From Methylococcaceae bacterium (GTDB lineage Bacteria; Pseudomonadota; Gammaproteobacteria; Methylococcales; Methylomonadaceae): DNA of 64,000 nt. The translations under genes were made by a program, and so were the position numbers. The stretch covers positions 1-64,000 of the forward strand of contig JAKIUK010000012.1 in assembly GCA_021647585.1 (NCBI GenBank), read 5' to 3'. This document shows, one piece after another, positions 47,833 to 57,321 of this stretch (its first letter is position 1; every line of letters begins with the position of its first letter). The notes beneath the pieces are model-generated. The model saw nothing but the letters and a program-made list of their open reading frames with translations, had not been told where the DNA came from and made no database searches.

Positions 47833-48873
47833 TTATTCAATCTCAATTAATTCCCTTATTAACGATGTTGCATAGCTACCAGCAGGCAATGAGAACTTTA
47901 ATAATAATTCTGAATCCGATTTAAATTCCCACTGCAAATCTCGTACCATTATCCGCAATGATCGTCTATCGCTCTTTAAATCATATGTTATAAGTCCATC
48001 TACCAATTCTGTATTTAAATCTATAATAGAGTCTTCAAATTCCAATGCTAGGGCACTAGTTTCTCTTTCCCCTTTTCCAAACAAGAGACCGGCTGGATGA
48101 ATTTCACCTCGCTTTATTCGCTGTAGAACTGATGCATCAAGCTCAATTGATTTAAAATAACTATTAGACTGATCAAAAATACACACATCTCCTGACACAG
48201 CCTGATTCCAGTTACTCGCTATGACTCTTTTAGCCAAAAGTTGATTAAATAAATATGACCGCGCAGCAGATAAATAAATACTACGTTGCTCACGTTTTAC
48301 TTTTGCCCCTTGAAATAAAGACATTGCCTTATCAACGTTTTGTCCTTGATGACCAAATCTCTGCACACCAAAATAGTTTGGAAACCCGGCTATATTGATT
48401 TGTTGGAGTTGCTCATCAATCCTAGTCTTGTCTCCCTGCAACTCCCTGATTATTATTTCAAACCGATTACCAGATAACACACCTCTCTTGAGTTTCCTGG
48501 CGTGACGCAGTGACTGCACCACTTTAATACTTTTTGTTTCGATTTGTTGCCAATCTGGGGCATCTTTTCCAGGCAGCCACACACTAAACCATTGTGTCGT
48601 TCTAGCATGACGGTCTTTTAAACCCGCAACACTAACATCACGTTGCCTGACACCTGCAAATCGAGCCAATAACCTGGCAACATACTCTGTATTTTCGCCA
48701 CATTTTTCAATTTGCAAAAAAACGTGTTCACCTGAGCCATCCGGGTGAAAAGGTAATTGCTCTTCAACAATAAAATCATCGGATATAGTTTTGATTTTTC
48801 CGGTACACGCCGGTCCGCTATATGCATATTCCCAAACAGGAATTTTTATTGCTGAATGTTGTAGATTTGTCAT
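47833..48873 (-). CDS. truD: tRNA pseudouridine(13) synthase TruD
   Basis: 346 aa from ATG 48873. The frame extends to 48924, but that extension is read from repeat DNA (PR2) and is unlike TruD. It makes pseudouridine at position 13 of tRNA-Glu. The TruD N-terminus GKIKTISDDFIVEEQLPF, the catalytic Asp in GLKDRHA (D87), FPNYFGVQRFGHQGQN and the C-terminal GSYATSLIRELIE are all present. It is last in the housekeeping run, and separated from ispF by about 450 bp of repeat-bearing DNA, so it probably has its own promoter. Confidence 0.93.
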   Translation of the reverse strand: MTNLQHSAIKIPVWEYAYSGPACTGKIKTISDDFIVEEQLPFHPDGSGEHVFLQIEKCGENTEYVARLLARFAGVRQRDVSVAGLKDRHARTTQWFSVWLPGKDAPDWQQIETKSIKVVQSLRHARKLKRGVLSGNRFEIIIRELQGDKTRIDEQLQQINIAGFPNYFGVQRFGHQGQNVDKAMSLFQGAKVKREQRSIYLSAARSYLFNQLLAKRVIASNWNQAVSGDVCIFDQSNSYFKSIELDASVLQRIKRGEIHPAGLLFGKGERETSALALEFEDSIIDLNTELVDGLITYDLKSDRRSLRIMVRDLQWEFKSDSELLLKFSLPAGSYATSLIRELIEIE

Positions 48874-48911
48874 TAAAAAAAGACAGGTAAAGTTTACGAA
48901 ATAAAATAATC

Positions 48912-49200
48912 TGGCTATAAACAAAGCACAGGTTAAACTATAAATGGGTTGTCATTTCGACCGACGAGACGACTATATGGCCAGATATATTGCTCCTTGC
49001 AATATCTGCAATCACCACCTCCATGAGGCTTACACAGGAGGTAGGGCAATGCTAGAAGCTATTGCCGAGAAATCTTGTAGTTAAAATTGTACTTAGGTTG
49101 GTCTGACGAAATAAAATCACCTGAACTCAAGATTTCTCCCGTTGGTCGGAATGACACTGTTGGTGAAGTTAAGCTACAAACGTAAAAATCGAGAGTAACC
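48912..49200. repeat. Repeat family PR2, copy 2
   Basis: It starts GGCTATAAACAAAGCACAGG, then TAAATGGGTTGTCATTTCGA; right arm TCTCCCGTTGGTCGGAATGA. It has the shared GAGAAATCTTG/CAAGATTTCTC pair and the end ACGTAAAAATCGAGAGT. An extra internal block (CACCACCTCC...GGAGGTAGGG) is absent from copy 1. It fills the truD-ispF gap, where no gene is seen. Confidence 0.65.
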
Positions 49201-49330
49201 TGGGATAGCTTAATAATCATTAAAAATAATACGACTACCAACAATACCAGTAGTAAAACATCAGAAGCAGAGGAAGAGATTATCGGAAAATTTTAATCAA
49301 GCATGAGATATAGATAGCAACAAAAGTAAC

Positions 49331-49804
49331 TTATTTATCTATTAACACGATTGCCTGAACAGCAATCCCTTCCTTTCGTCCCTCAAAACCCAGTTTTTCT
49401 GTGGTTGTCGCCTTTACATTTATACAGTCAAAATCTACATTTAAATCTTTGGCAATATTAGTACACATTGCCACTATGTGAGGTGCCATTTTAGGCGCTT
49501 GGGCTATTATGGTGATATCCGCATTAACCAGCTTATATCCCTTTTCTTGCACTATGTTATATACATGGCGTAATAGAACTCGACTATCTGCGCCTTTAAA
49601 TTCAGGGTCAGTATCGGGAAAGTGTTTACCTATATCACCTAATGCTGCCGCACCCAATAATGCATCAGATAAAGCATGTAAAACCACATCTCCATCTGAA
49701 TGAGCTTCCAGCCCTTGGTCATAGTCTATAGTTACACCCCCTAATATAACTTTACCTTCATCAATAAAGCGATGTACATCATAACCTTGGCCAACTCTTA
49801 TCAT
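49331..49804 (-). CDS. ispF: 2-C-methyl-D-erythritol 2,4-cyclodiphosphate synthase
   Basis: 157 aa, normal length. It forms MEcPP from CDP-ME 2-phosphate in the MEP isoprenoid pathway. Zn ligands and signature are seen: GYDVHRF (Asp8/His10 type), SDGDVVLHALSDALLGAAALGDIGKHFPD with His42, and the C-terminal KATTTEKLGFEGRKEGIA. It starts within the end of ispD (4-bp overlap), so the two are translationally coupled. Confidence 0.97.
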   Translation of the reverse strand: MIRVGQGYDVHRFIDEGKVILGGVTIDYDQGLEAHSDGDVVLHALSDALLGAAALGDIGKHFPDTDPEFKGADSRVLLRHVYNIVQEKGYKLVNADITIIAQAPKMAPHIVAMCTNIAKDLNVDFDCINVKATTTEKLGFEGRKEGIAVQAIVLIDK

Positions 49805-50496
49805 ACCTGGTACTCCATATAAAACTGTGCGAGTGATAAATCTTCGGGACGGGTAATTTTAATATTATCTGGACGGCCTTCCACAATTTTAGGTTGTAAA
49901 CCTTGCATCTCCAAGGCACTGGCTTCATCAGTAACCGCTGAATTTCCTGCTGTTGCTTCCAACGCATGTTTTAATAGTCCATAGCGAAACATCTGTGGTG
50001 TTAAAGCACGCCAAATAACACTTCTATCTATGGTTTCATTAATTTTAAGTCCATCAACATTTTTTAATGTGTCATGGGAGGGTAAGGCCAATATGCCACC
50101 GACTTCATCCTCTTTTAATGTTTCAATCAACAAATGTATATCTTCACTGGTTAAACATGGTCTTGCAGCATCATGTACCAATACCCAGTCATTATCTGAA
50201 GCATACTCTCTTAATGACTTTAAAGCCGACAACACCGAATCGGCTCTTTCTTTACCACCCGCTGCTGTAATAACTTTTTCATCATCGGAACAAACAAGTT
50301 TTGGCCAGTAGGGGTCTTCTCTGGATATGGAAACAGCGATAGCAGAAAAAACATCTGCCTGTTTAAGACGTGCTAAAGTATGTTCCAATACTGTTTTACC
50401 GGCCAAAGAAAGATATTGCTTGGGTCTGTCTGCTTGCATTCTTTTGCCGATTCCGGCAGCTGGAACAACAGCCCAATAGTTTACGGACGCCATCAT
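49801..50496 (-). CDS. ispD: 2-C-methyl-D-erythritol 4-phosphate cytidylyltransferase
   Basis: 231 aa. Converts MEP and CTP to CDP-ME. CTP-binding loop VVPAAGIGKRMQADRPKQYLSL, active-site VLVHDAARPCLT, and NVDGLKINETIDRSVIWRALTPQMFRY followed by TDEASALEMQG are typical. The start is one of two consecutive ATG codons. Downstream it overlaps ispF and upstream it follows ftsB by 14 bp, the order usual in gammaproteobacteria. Confidence 0.96.
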   Translation of the reverse strand: MMASVNYWAVVPAAGIGKRMQADRPKQYLSLAGKTVLEHTLARLKQADVFSAIAVSISREDPYWPKLVCSDDEKVITAAGGKERADSVLSALKSLREYASDNDWVLVHDAARPCLTSEDIHLLIETLKEDEVGGILALPSHDTLKNVDGLKINETIDRSVIWRALTPQMFRYGLLKHALEATAGNSAVTDEASALEMQGLQPKIVEGRPDNIKITRPEDLSLAQFYMEYQV

Positions 50497-50510
50497 ATTG
50501 ATAGGTAAAA

Positions 50511-50789
50511 TTATTCAATCACTTGAAAAAAAGTTTCATTTTCCTTAATCATCCCTAACTCATAACGGGCTCGTTCCTCTATAGCCTCTTCCCCTTTTCT
50601 TAAATCAAGCACTTCTGCATATAACGCATCATTGCGCTCTTTTTTTTCCTTTGCTTCGACTTTGAGCCTATCCAGACGTTGCTGATATTCATTAACTTGC
50701 TTGACACTACCGTCTCCCAACCACAAACGATATTGCAGTTGGACAATCAGTAGTATCAACACAAGCATAAGGATTTTAACAAAACTCAC
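50511..50789 (-). CDS. ftsB: Cell division protein FtsB
   Basis: 92 aa, bitopic. One N-terminal membrane helix (VKILMLVLILLIVQLQYRLWLGDGSV) then a coiled coil (QQRLDRLKVEAKEKKERNDALYAEVLDLRKG) and the conserved end EEAIEERARYELGMIKENETFFQVIE. It joins FtsL and FtsQ in the divisome. Context between eno and ispD supports the call. Confidence 0.95.
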   Translation of the reverse strand: MSFVKILMLVLILLIVQLQYRLWLGDGSVKQVNEYQQRLDRLKVEAKEKKERNDALYAEVLDLRKGEEAIEERARYELGMIKENETFFQVIE

Positions 50790-50840
50790 AATTTCTCTTA
50801 TTAGCTTTTTCGTCTTTAGCTTTGAGCCTTTCGTCTGCTG

Positions 50841-52121
50841 TTATAGCATTTTAAAAGCGCTACGACCTGCATAAACTGCACTATCACCCAACTCATCTTC
50901 AATTTTCATTAAACGGTTGTATTTAGCAATACGGTCTGAACGGCTTAAAGAACCCGTTTTTATTTGACCTGTCCCGGTAGCAACCACTAAATCTGCAATC
51001 GTGGTATCTTCAGTTTCACCCGAACGATGCGATACAACGGCACTATATCCCGCAGCAGATGCTTTGTTAATGGCTTCTAAAGTTTCAGTTAATGTACCGA
51101 TTTGGTTTACTTTGATTAAAATAGAATTAGCAATCCCTTTATCAATGCCTTCTTGAAAAATAGCAGGGTTAGTAACGAATAAATCATCACCCACCAACTG
51201 AATTTTGCCTGCTAATTTTTCAGTTTGAACTTTCCAGCCGTCCCAGTCATTTTCATCCAGACCATCTTCGATAGAGATAATTGGATATTTTTCTACCCAG
51301 TCTACGAAGAAATCAGTCATTTCATCAGAAGTCAGGCTCTTACCTTCTGCCTCTAATACATACTTACCCTCTTTGTAGTATTCAGAAGCCGCCGCATCCA
51401 TACCTAAATAAATGTCTTCTCCTGCTTTATAACCCGCTAATTCAATCGCTTCTAAAATAACTTCAATCGCTTCTTCGTTTGAAGAAAGGTTTGGAGCAAA
51501 GCCACCTTCATCACCCACAGTAGTCGCCAAGCCTTTTGCTTTTAACACTTTAGCCAGATTATGGAAAACTTCAGCACCATAACGAATTGCTTCACGGAAA
51601 GAGGGTGCGCCTACTGGTAAAATCATGAATTCTTGTAAATCAACGCTGTTATCCGCATGTGATCCACCATTAATGATATTCATCATAGGCACTGGCAAAA
51701 CAAATTTACCGCTAGTGTTTAAATAACGGTATAAAGGAATCCCCCCTTCTTTAGCAGCTGCATGTGCTGCTGCCATTGAAACACCTAATATAGCATTAGC
51801 ACCCAAGTTTGCTTTATTGTGTGTGCCATCTAAATCAATCATTTTTTGATCAAGTTTTGCTTGATCAGATGCATCCATGCCAATAACTGCTTCACGAATT
51901 GTAGTATTTACATTTTCAACGGCTTTCAACACACCTTTTCCCAAATAACGTGATTTATCCCCATCACGTAATTCAATTGCTTCGCGTTCACCTGTTGATG
52001 CGCCAGAAGGTACCATTGCATTACCCACCAGACCAGAAGCTAAAAACACTTCCACTCCAACTGTCGGGTTACCACGTGAGTCAAGAACTTCACTTGCTTT
52101 AACATCTACTATTCTAGCCAT
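50841..52121 (-). CDS. eno: Enolase
   Basis: 426 aa. Interconverts 2-phosphoglycerate and PEP. Signatures: MVPSGASTGEREAIELRDGD, the Mg-binding region ISIEDGLDENDWDGW and LVGDDLFVTN, ILIKVNQIGTLTE and the loop SHRSGETEDTTIADL. The upstream kdsA gene ends 8 bp before. With a PPi-type PEPCK nearby, its product PEP is a shared metabolite, also used by KdsA. Confidence 0.98.
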   Translation of the reverse strand: MARIVDVKASEVLDSRGNPTVGVEVFLASGLVGNAMVPSGASTGEREAIELRDGDKSRYLGKGVLKAVENVNTTIREAVIGMDASDQAKLDQKMIDLDGTHNKANLGANAILGVSMAAAHAAAKEGGIPLYRYLNTSGKFVLPVPMMNIINGGSHADNSVDLQEFMILPVGAPSFREAIRYGAEVFHNLAKVLKAKGLATTVGDEGGFAPNLSSNEEAIEVILEAIELAGYKAGEDIYLGMDAAASEYYKEGKYVLEAEGKSLTSDEMTDFFVDWVEKYPIISIEDGLDENDWDGWKVQTEKLAGKIQLVGDDLFVTNPAIFQEGIDKGIANSILIKVNQIGTLTETLEAINKASAAGYSAVVSHRSGETEDTTIADLVVATGTGQIKTGSLSRSDRIAKYNRLMKIEDELGDSAVYAGRSAFKML

Positions 52122-52129
52122 TTTTTCCT

Positions 52130-52963
52130 CTATAAAGTTGTTTCTATCAAACTGTTTGCTTTAACAGCTTGGTCGATAGTTACTAAAGTTTCCAATAATT
52201 CTTTCATTCTATGTAATGGCCATGAATTAGGCCCATCACTGAGTGCTTCTTCTGGTTTTGGATGAGTTTCCATAAATAACCCGGAAATCCCAACCGCTAT
52301 GGCTGCTCTTGCCAATACAGGTACATGCTCCCGCTGACCATCTGAACAAGTCCCCTGCCCACCAGGTAGTTGTACAGAATGTGTAGCATCAAATACAACA
52401 GGACAATCCGTATTGCGCATCTCAGCTAAAGAGCGCATATCTGAGACCAGGTTGTTATAACCAAAAGATGCCCCACGTTCACAAACCATAATTTGTTCAT
52501 TACCTGTTGCTTTGGCTTTGGCTGCCACATGCACCATATCCCATGGTGCTAGAAATTGACCTTTTTTGATATTGACAGGTATTCCTTGTCTGGCAACATT
52601 CTGAATAAAATTAGTTTGTCTGGATAAAAATGCAGGCGTTTGCATAATATCAACCACTGCAGCCACCTCTGCCAATGGCGTATCCTCATGTACATCCGTT
52701 AATACAGGCACACCAAATTGCTGTTTTACTTTTTGCAGTATCTGTAAGCCTTTTTCTAATCCTGGCCCTCGAAAACTATTATGAGACGAACGATTAGCTT
52801 TATCAAATGACGATTTATAAACAAAAGGAATATTTAATTCATCCGTTATTTCCTTTAGATAACCCGCTGTATCCAGTGCCATTTGTTCACTTTCTATGAC
52901 ACAGGTGCCTGCTATTAAAAAAAAGGGGTGATTTAACCCTGCTTCAAAACCACATAATTTCAT
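52130..52963 (-). CDS. kdsA: 2-dehydro-3-deoxyphosphooctonate aldolase (Kdo-8-P synthase)
   Basis: 277 aa. Condenses PEP with arabinose 5-phosphate to Kdo-8-P for lipopolysaccharide. FFLIAGTCVIESEQMALDTA, FKYKSSFDKANRSS-like FVYKSSFDKANRSSHNSFRG, PVLTDVHEDT, NIKKGQFLAPWDM, CERGASFGYNNLV and FDATHSVQLPGG are all typical. The start overlaps the pyrG stop by 4 bp (ATGA). Confidence 0.97.
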   Translation of the reverse strand: MKLCGFEAGLNHPFFLIAGTCVIESEQMALDTAGYLKEITDELNIPFVYKSSFDKANRSSHNSFRGPGLEKGLQILQKVKQQFGVPVLTDVHEDTPLAEVAAVVDIMQTPAFLSRQTNFIQNVARQGIPVNIKKGQFLAPWDMVHVAAKAKATGNEQIMVCERGASFGYNNLVSDMRSLAEMRNTDCPVVFDATHSVQLPGGQGTCSDGQREHVPVLARAAIAVGISGLFMETHPKPEEALSDGPNSWPLHRMKELLETLVTIDQAVKANSLIETTL

Positions 52964-54594
52964 ACTTTTTTTGCCTTTTTAAACTTAGATGCTGCCTCAA
53001 CAAACCCGGAAAATAAAGGATGTCCCTTACGAGGTGTCGAAGTAAATTCTGGGTGAAACTGACAGGCTAAAAACCATGGATGATCCGCAATTTCTATAAA
53101 TTCAACTAATCGGCCATCAATTGATTTGCCAGAAAATGTCATACCTGATTTTTCCAATGCATCTAAATATTTATTATTAAATTCATAACGATGCCTATGT
53201 CTTTCTGTAATCACATCTTTTTGATATAAACGATGCACTAATGAATCAGGCTGCAATCGACATTTTTGGGCGCCTAAACGCATAGTCCCCCCCAAATCAG
53301 AGTTTTCATTTCGCGTTTCAAGCTGCCCATCTTCATCCATCCATTCAGTAATCAAACCGATAACAGGATGCGGTGAATTAGGTAAAAATTCAGTACTGTG
53401 TGCCCCTTCAAGGCCTACAACATTTCTGGCAAATTCAATGACAGCAGACTGCATACCCAAACAAATGCCTAAATAAGGCACTTTATTTTCTCTGGCAAAA
53501 CGTACAGTGGCCACTTTCCCTTCAACGCCACGTTCACCAAAACCTCCAGGAACCAGAATAGCATCCACATCTTTCAATTGTGTGACACCTTCGTCCTCAA
53601 TTAGCTCGGAATCAATGTATTTAATTTTGACTTTATTTAGTGTTTTTAAGCCCGCATGAGTCAACGCCTCATCCAAAGATTTATAGGCATCTGAATGCTT
53701 AACATACTTTCCTACTATCGCAATAGTCACCTCCTCTTTTGGATGGCTTATTGCCTCAACGACTTCTTTCCACTCAGTTAAATCAGCAGCAGGTACATCC
53801 AGACGTAGCTGATCAACAACAATATCATCCAGACCTTGTTCATTTAATAACAACGGAATACGATAAATTGTATCTGCATCAATGGCAGAAATAACCGCTT
53901 TTTCGGCAACATTGGTAAATAATGCAATTTTACGACGTTCACTGGCAGGAATAGTTTGTTCAGAGCGGCAGATTAAAATATCCGGTTGAATTCCAATGGT
54001 TCTCAAATCTTTAACTGAATGCTGTGTCGGTTTAGTTTTCAACTCCCCCGCTGATTTGATAAAAGGCACCAAAGTCAGATGTATAAATAATGCTTTATCA
54101 CGACCTTGCTCTATCCCAATTTGTCTGATAGTTTCCAAAAAAGGTAAAGACTCAATATCACCTACAGTACCACCCACTTCAATAATTGCGACATCCATGC
54201 CTTCCGCACTGGCATAGACTCGACGTTTTATTTCATCTGTAATATGCGGAATGACTTGTACTGTCGCACCTAAATATTCACCTTTACGTTCCTTACGCAA
54301 TACGCTTTCGTATACTTGTCCCGCAGTAAAGTTATTCTTTTTACCCATGGTGGTTTTAAGAAAACGCTCATAATGCCCCAAATCCAAATCAGTTTCGGCA
54401 CCGTCTTCAGTGACGAAAACTTCCCCATGCTGGAAAGGACTCATAGTACCGGGGTCTACATTGATGTAGGGATCCAGCTTGGTCATGGTTACTTTTAAAC
54501 CACGCTCTTCAAGAATTGCAGCTAGAGAGGAAGCAGCTATGCCCTTACCCAAAGAGGAAACTACTCCGCCTGTAATAAATATGAATTTTGTCAT
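52960..54594 (-). CDS. pyrG: CTP synthase
   Basis: 544 aa. Makes CTP from UTP, ATP and glutamine. The N-terminal synthase domain begins FIFITGGVVSSLGKGIAASSL (P-loop); the C-terminal class I glutaminase has the nucleophile Cys in GICLGMQ and the His in CQFHPEFTS. It is preceded by a 287-bp gap containing a PR2 fragment, so a promoter for pyrG-kdsA-eno-ftsB-ispDF may lie there. Confidence 0.98.
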   Translation of the reverse strand: MTKFIFITGGVVSSLGKGIAASSLAAILEERGLKVTMTKLDPYINVDPGTMSPFQHGEVFVTEDGAETDLDLGHYERFLKTTMGKKNNFTAGQVYESVLRKERKGEYLGATVQVIPHITDEIKRRVYASAEGMDVAIIEVGGTVGDIESLPFLETIRQIGIEQGRDKALFIHLTLVPFIKSAGELKTKPTQHSVKDLRTIGIQPDILICRSEQTIPASERRKIALFTNVAEKAVISAIDADTIYRIPLLLNEQGLDDIVVDQLRLDVPAADLTEWKEVVEAISHPKEEVTIAIVGKYVKHSDAYKSLDEALTHAGLKTLNKVKIKYIDSELIEDEGVTQLKDVDAILVPGGFGERGVEGKVATVRFARENKVPYLGICLGMQSAVIEFARNVVGLEGAHSTEFLPNSPHPVIGLITEWMDEDGQLETRNENSDLGGTMRLGAQKCRLQPDSLVHRLYQKDVITERHRHRYEFNNKYLDALEKSGMTFSGKSIDGRLVEFIEIADHPWFLACQFHPEFTSTPRKGHPLFSGFVEAASKFKKAKKV

Positions 54595-54742
54595 CTAAGT
54601 TGTGAGTAAAAGTGTGCCTGAGTATAGGTAGCTATAAAATAAACTTAAAACCGATTAGTTTAGCATTCTCGGCCTTTTTTTTCTTATTTTTATCTTTTTA
54701 ATAGGCTATGTCACCATTAAGTGTGGAATATCAAAATAATTT

Positions 54743-54808
54743 TTGTCATTTCGACCAGCGGAAGAAATGACAACCCATTTAAAGTTTGGCCTGTGGTTTG
54801 TTAATAGC
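54743..54808. repeat. Repeat family PR2, partial inverted copy; possible tilS terminator
   Basis: Perfect 10-bp arms TTGTCATTTC (54743-54752) and GAAATGACAA (54764-54773), then the inverse of the family end (CCCATTTAAAGTTTGGCC and GTTTGTTAATAGC). It lies between the tilS stop and the pyrG start; the hairpin could end the tilS message. Confidence 0.6.
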
Positions 54809-54881
54809 ATCCGCCATGTAAAGAAAAGCATGTAAGTGCAGGGAAAGAAGTTATCGAACATTTTGTGCATAGCACAGCCCG

Positions 54882-56225
54882 TCAAAAATCAATAGAGCTA
54901 CTCTTTAACCAGTTAAATTGAACACAATCAACAGCTCCTGTACTATAAAAATCTGCACTAATCCATAAGTCTGCGACTGCCGCTAAACTGCCATTTAAAT
55001 AAATCAAAGGAATACTATTACGCTCCCATGGAGGTATCTTTTTTTCTTGAAACAGGTTTTTAAGTGTATGACTTCCATTTCTTCCCGGCAACCTGATTTT
55101 TTCAGATCCCTGACGAAATCGTACAGAAACCTCTGAATTATTCCATAATGTTTTTAATATTCCTTCTGATGCATCTACAACCGATATTTGCTGTTCACCA
55201 TCCAGTTTTAATTGATTAAGATCACTCGACCAACTCTTTTCATGCATTTCGAAATTATTATGATCTTCTTTTAGACAATAAAGTTTCTTCCTATATCGCC
55301 TGATACAATAACCCCGCCCTTGCACCATTGGATTCCGACATGTCTTTGCTAATGCAACTTCATTAAGAATTCTATGCAACATTATTTCTGATGGCATTCT
55401 TAATTGCTGCTTACTAAACCATTGCCTGACAACCAGGTGTTGTTTATTAACATCCAACTCAAGCAATTGAGTTATACATAGCGTTTGATCTGTTTTATCA
55501 CAAAGATTATTCAGCAACTGTTGCGCCAGGTTTTGTGTTATTGCGTTGGTACTTGCACAATGGCGGGCAGATCGTGAAACTGTTTTATCTAAAGCCGGCC
55601 ATCGTTTTTTCAGCTGAGGAAGGATTTGATTACGTAAAAAATTACGATCAAAGTCATCACTATCATTACTAGGGTCTTCAATCCAGCAAAGTCCATTCTC
55701 TGTCGCATAATCTTTAATCGTCTGCTTTGGAACATCAAGCAAAGGACGACACATTATACCCTGCCCAAAAGCAACACTCACAGGCATCCCCGAAAGCCCC
55801 TGCACACCCGCACCCCGAAAAAGTTGTAATAACACCGTTTCCATCTGATCTTCACGATGCTGGGCCAACAGCAACACATCGTTCTTAGCTAAGATTTTCT
55901 TAAGACCCTGATAACGTACATTCCGTGCAACTTCTTCTGGACTTTGACCAACAGCCTTTTGTGCATTAACCTTTAAACACTGAAATTTTACATCTAAAGC
56001 CAAACAAACAGTCTCACAATGCAAGGCCCATGAATCTGCTCCAATTTGCAAACCATGATGCACATAAACAGCCATTAATTTAGATCTAATCTGAGTAACT
56101 GAGTTAGATAAGTGTAACAACACATGAGAATCTATACCGCCACTATAGGCAATAATAATTCTTTCAGCTTGAGGGGGTAATACAGAAATTACATTATCTG
56201 GTGTAAGCATGGAATAGACCGACAT
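54882..56225 (-). CDS. tilS: tRNA(Ile)-lysidine synthase
   Basis: 447 aa. Adds lysine to C34 of tRNA-Ile2 (CAU anticodon) so that it reads AUA. The PP-loop motif is IIAYSGGIDSHVLLH (SGGIDS at 29-34), followed by VYVHHGLQIGADSWALHCE, LAQHREDQMETVLLQLFRGAG and DPSNDSDDFDRNFLRNQILP. The C-terminal tilS substrate domain reads VRFRQGSEKIRLPGRNGSHTLKNLFQEKKIPPWERNSIPLIY. The first ATG (56225) lies inside a hairpin; an in-frame ATG at 56210 is an alternative start. Confidence 0.96.
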   Translation of the reverse strand: MSVYSMLTPDNVISVLPPQAERIIIAYSGGIDSHVLLHLSNSVTQIRSKLMAVYVHHGLQIGADSWALHCETVCLALDVKFQCLKVNAQKAVGQSPEEVARNVRYQGLKKILAKNDVLLLAQHREDQMETVLLQLFRGAGVQGLSGMPVSVAFGQGIMCRPLLDVPKQTIKDYATENGLCWIEDPSNDSDDFDRNFLRNQILPQLKKRWPALDKTVSRSARHCASTNAITQNLAQQLLNNLCDKTDQTLCITQLLELDVNKQHLVVRQWFSKQQLRMPSEIMLHRILNEVALAKTCRNPMVQGRGYCIRRYRKKLYCLKEDHNNFEMHEKSWSSDLNQLKLDGEQQISVVDASEGILKTLWNNSEVSVRFRQGSEKIRLPGRNGSHTLKNLFQEKKIPPWERNSIPLIYLNGSLAAVADLWISADFYSTGAVDCVQFNWLKSSSIDF

Positions 56226-56235
56226 GAGTCGGTCT
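56216..56235 (-). promoter_or_regulatory. Hairpin covering the tilS start codon
   Basis: 8-bp arms AGACCGAC and GTCGGTCT with a 4-nt loop; the first tilS ATG spans the loop and stem. It could limit tilS translation, or mark an intergenic hairpin after accA with the true start at 56210. Confidence 0.4.
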
Positions 56236-56261
56236 TTTAATATTAAAGGTAAGTGGGAAGC

Positions 56262-57230
56262 TTATTTCACAACTTCTTCTGTATATGAACCAAAATGCAT
56301 AATACGCTGATAGCGCTTCAACAATAATTCATCCATATCTTCCTGTTTTAACTCATCCAAATATCTAATCAGCGTTTCACGCAAACTAAGTGCAATCTTT
56401 TGATAATTACGGTGACCTCCACCCAACGGCTCTCGAACCACTTCATCTAAAAAGCCTTGTTCACGCACCCTATCGGATGTTATACCCATTGCTTCAGCAG
56501 CTAATTGAGATTTTTCAGCACTCTTCCATAATATGGAAGCACACCCTTCTGGGGAAATAACGGCATAGGTACTGTATTCCAGCATAATCATTCTGTCTCC
56601 CACGCCAATAGCCAATGCTCCACCTGAACCACCTTCACCAATCACTGTACAGATAATCGGAGTTCTTAACTTGGACATCTCAAACAAATTTCTGGCAATT
56701 GCTTCACTTTGTCCGCGTTCTTCCGCACCAATGCCAGGATAAGCTCCTGGAGTATCAATTAAACAAATAATGGGCAAACCAAAACGTTCTGCCATTTTCA
56801 TCATGCGTAAAGCCTTCCGATATCCTTCAGGACGTGGCATACCAAAATTGCGATAAATTTTTTCTTTGGTATCTCGTCCTTTTTGATGGCCAATAACCAT
56901 TATTGACTGACCCTCTAATTTGGCCAATCCACAAACAATAGCAGGATCATCAGCATAGGCTCTATCACCATGCAGTTCATGATAATCAGTAAACATGAGT
57001 TCTATATAATCCAGAGTGTAAGGCCGCTCTGGATGCCGAGATAACTGAGAGATCTGCCAATCACTCAAATCAGTGAAAATTGACTCAGTTAGTCGCTCTC
57101 TTTTTTCTTCTAGCTGTTTAAGCGTATCAGAAATATTAATATCATTATCAAACTCCACTTTGCGGAGCTCTTCAATTTTCGCTTCCAGTTCAGCGATAGG
57201 TTGTTCAAAGTCTAGAAATTTTAGATCCAT
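56262..57230 (-). CDS. accA: Acetyl-CoA carboxylase carboxyltransferase subunit alpha
   Basis: 322 aa. With AccD it transfers CO2 from biotin-BCCP to acetyl-CoA in fatty acid synthesis. N-terminal coiled coil (FEQPIAELEAKIEELRK), then RPYTLDYIELMFTDYHELHGDRAYADDPAIVCGLA, IGHQKGRDTKEKIYRNFGMPRPEGYRKALRMM, DTPGAYPGIGAEERGQSEAIARNLFEM and GEGGSGGALAIGVGDRMIMLEYSTYAVISPEGCASILWK. Full length. 36 bp upstream of tilS. Confidence 0.98.
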   Translation of the reverse strand: MDLKFLDFEQPIAELEAKIEELRKVEFDNDINISDTLKQLEEKRERLTESIFTDLSDWQISQLSRHPERPYTLDYIELMFTDYHELHGDRAYADDPAIVCGLAKLEGQSIMVIGHQKGRDTKEKIYRNFGMPRPEGYRKALRMMKMAERFGLPIICLIDTPGAYPGIGAEERGQSEAIARNLFEMSKLRTPIICTVIGEGGSGGALAIGVGDRMIMLEYSTYAVISPEGCASILWKSAEKSQLAAEAMGITSDRVREQGFLDEVVREPLGGGHRNYQKIALSLRETLIRYLDELKQEDMDELLLKRYQRIMHFGSYTEEVVK

Positions 57231-57321
57231 AGAAACCCGGGGAATGAATTTGTTAATCAGAAGAGCAATTTTATAGAAAAACTCAAATTAATTCTAAATA
57301 TTTTCAATCATCTGATATTAA

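Noticed and set aside
48874..48924. Extended N-terminus of TruD
   Set aside because: Hydrophobic text encoded in part by repeat DNA; TruD proteins start close to the 48873 Met.
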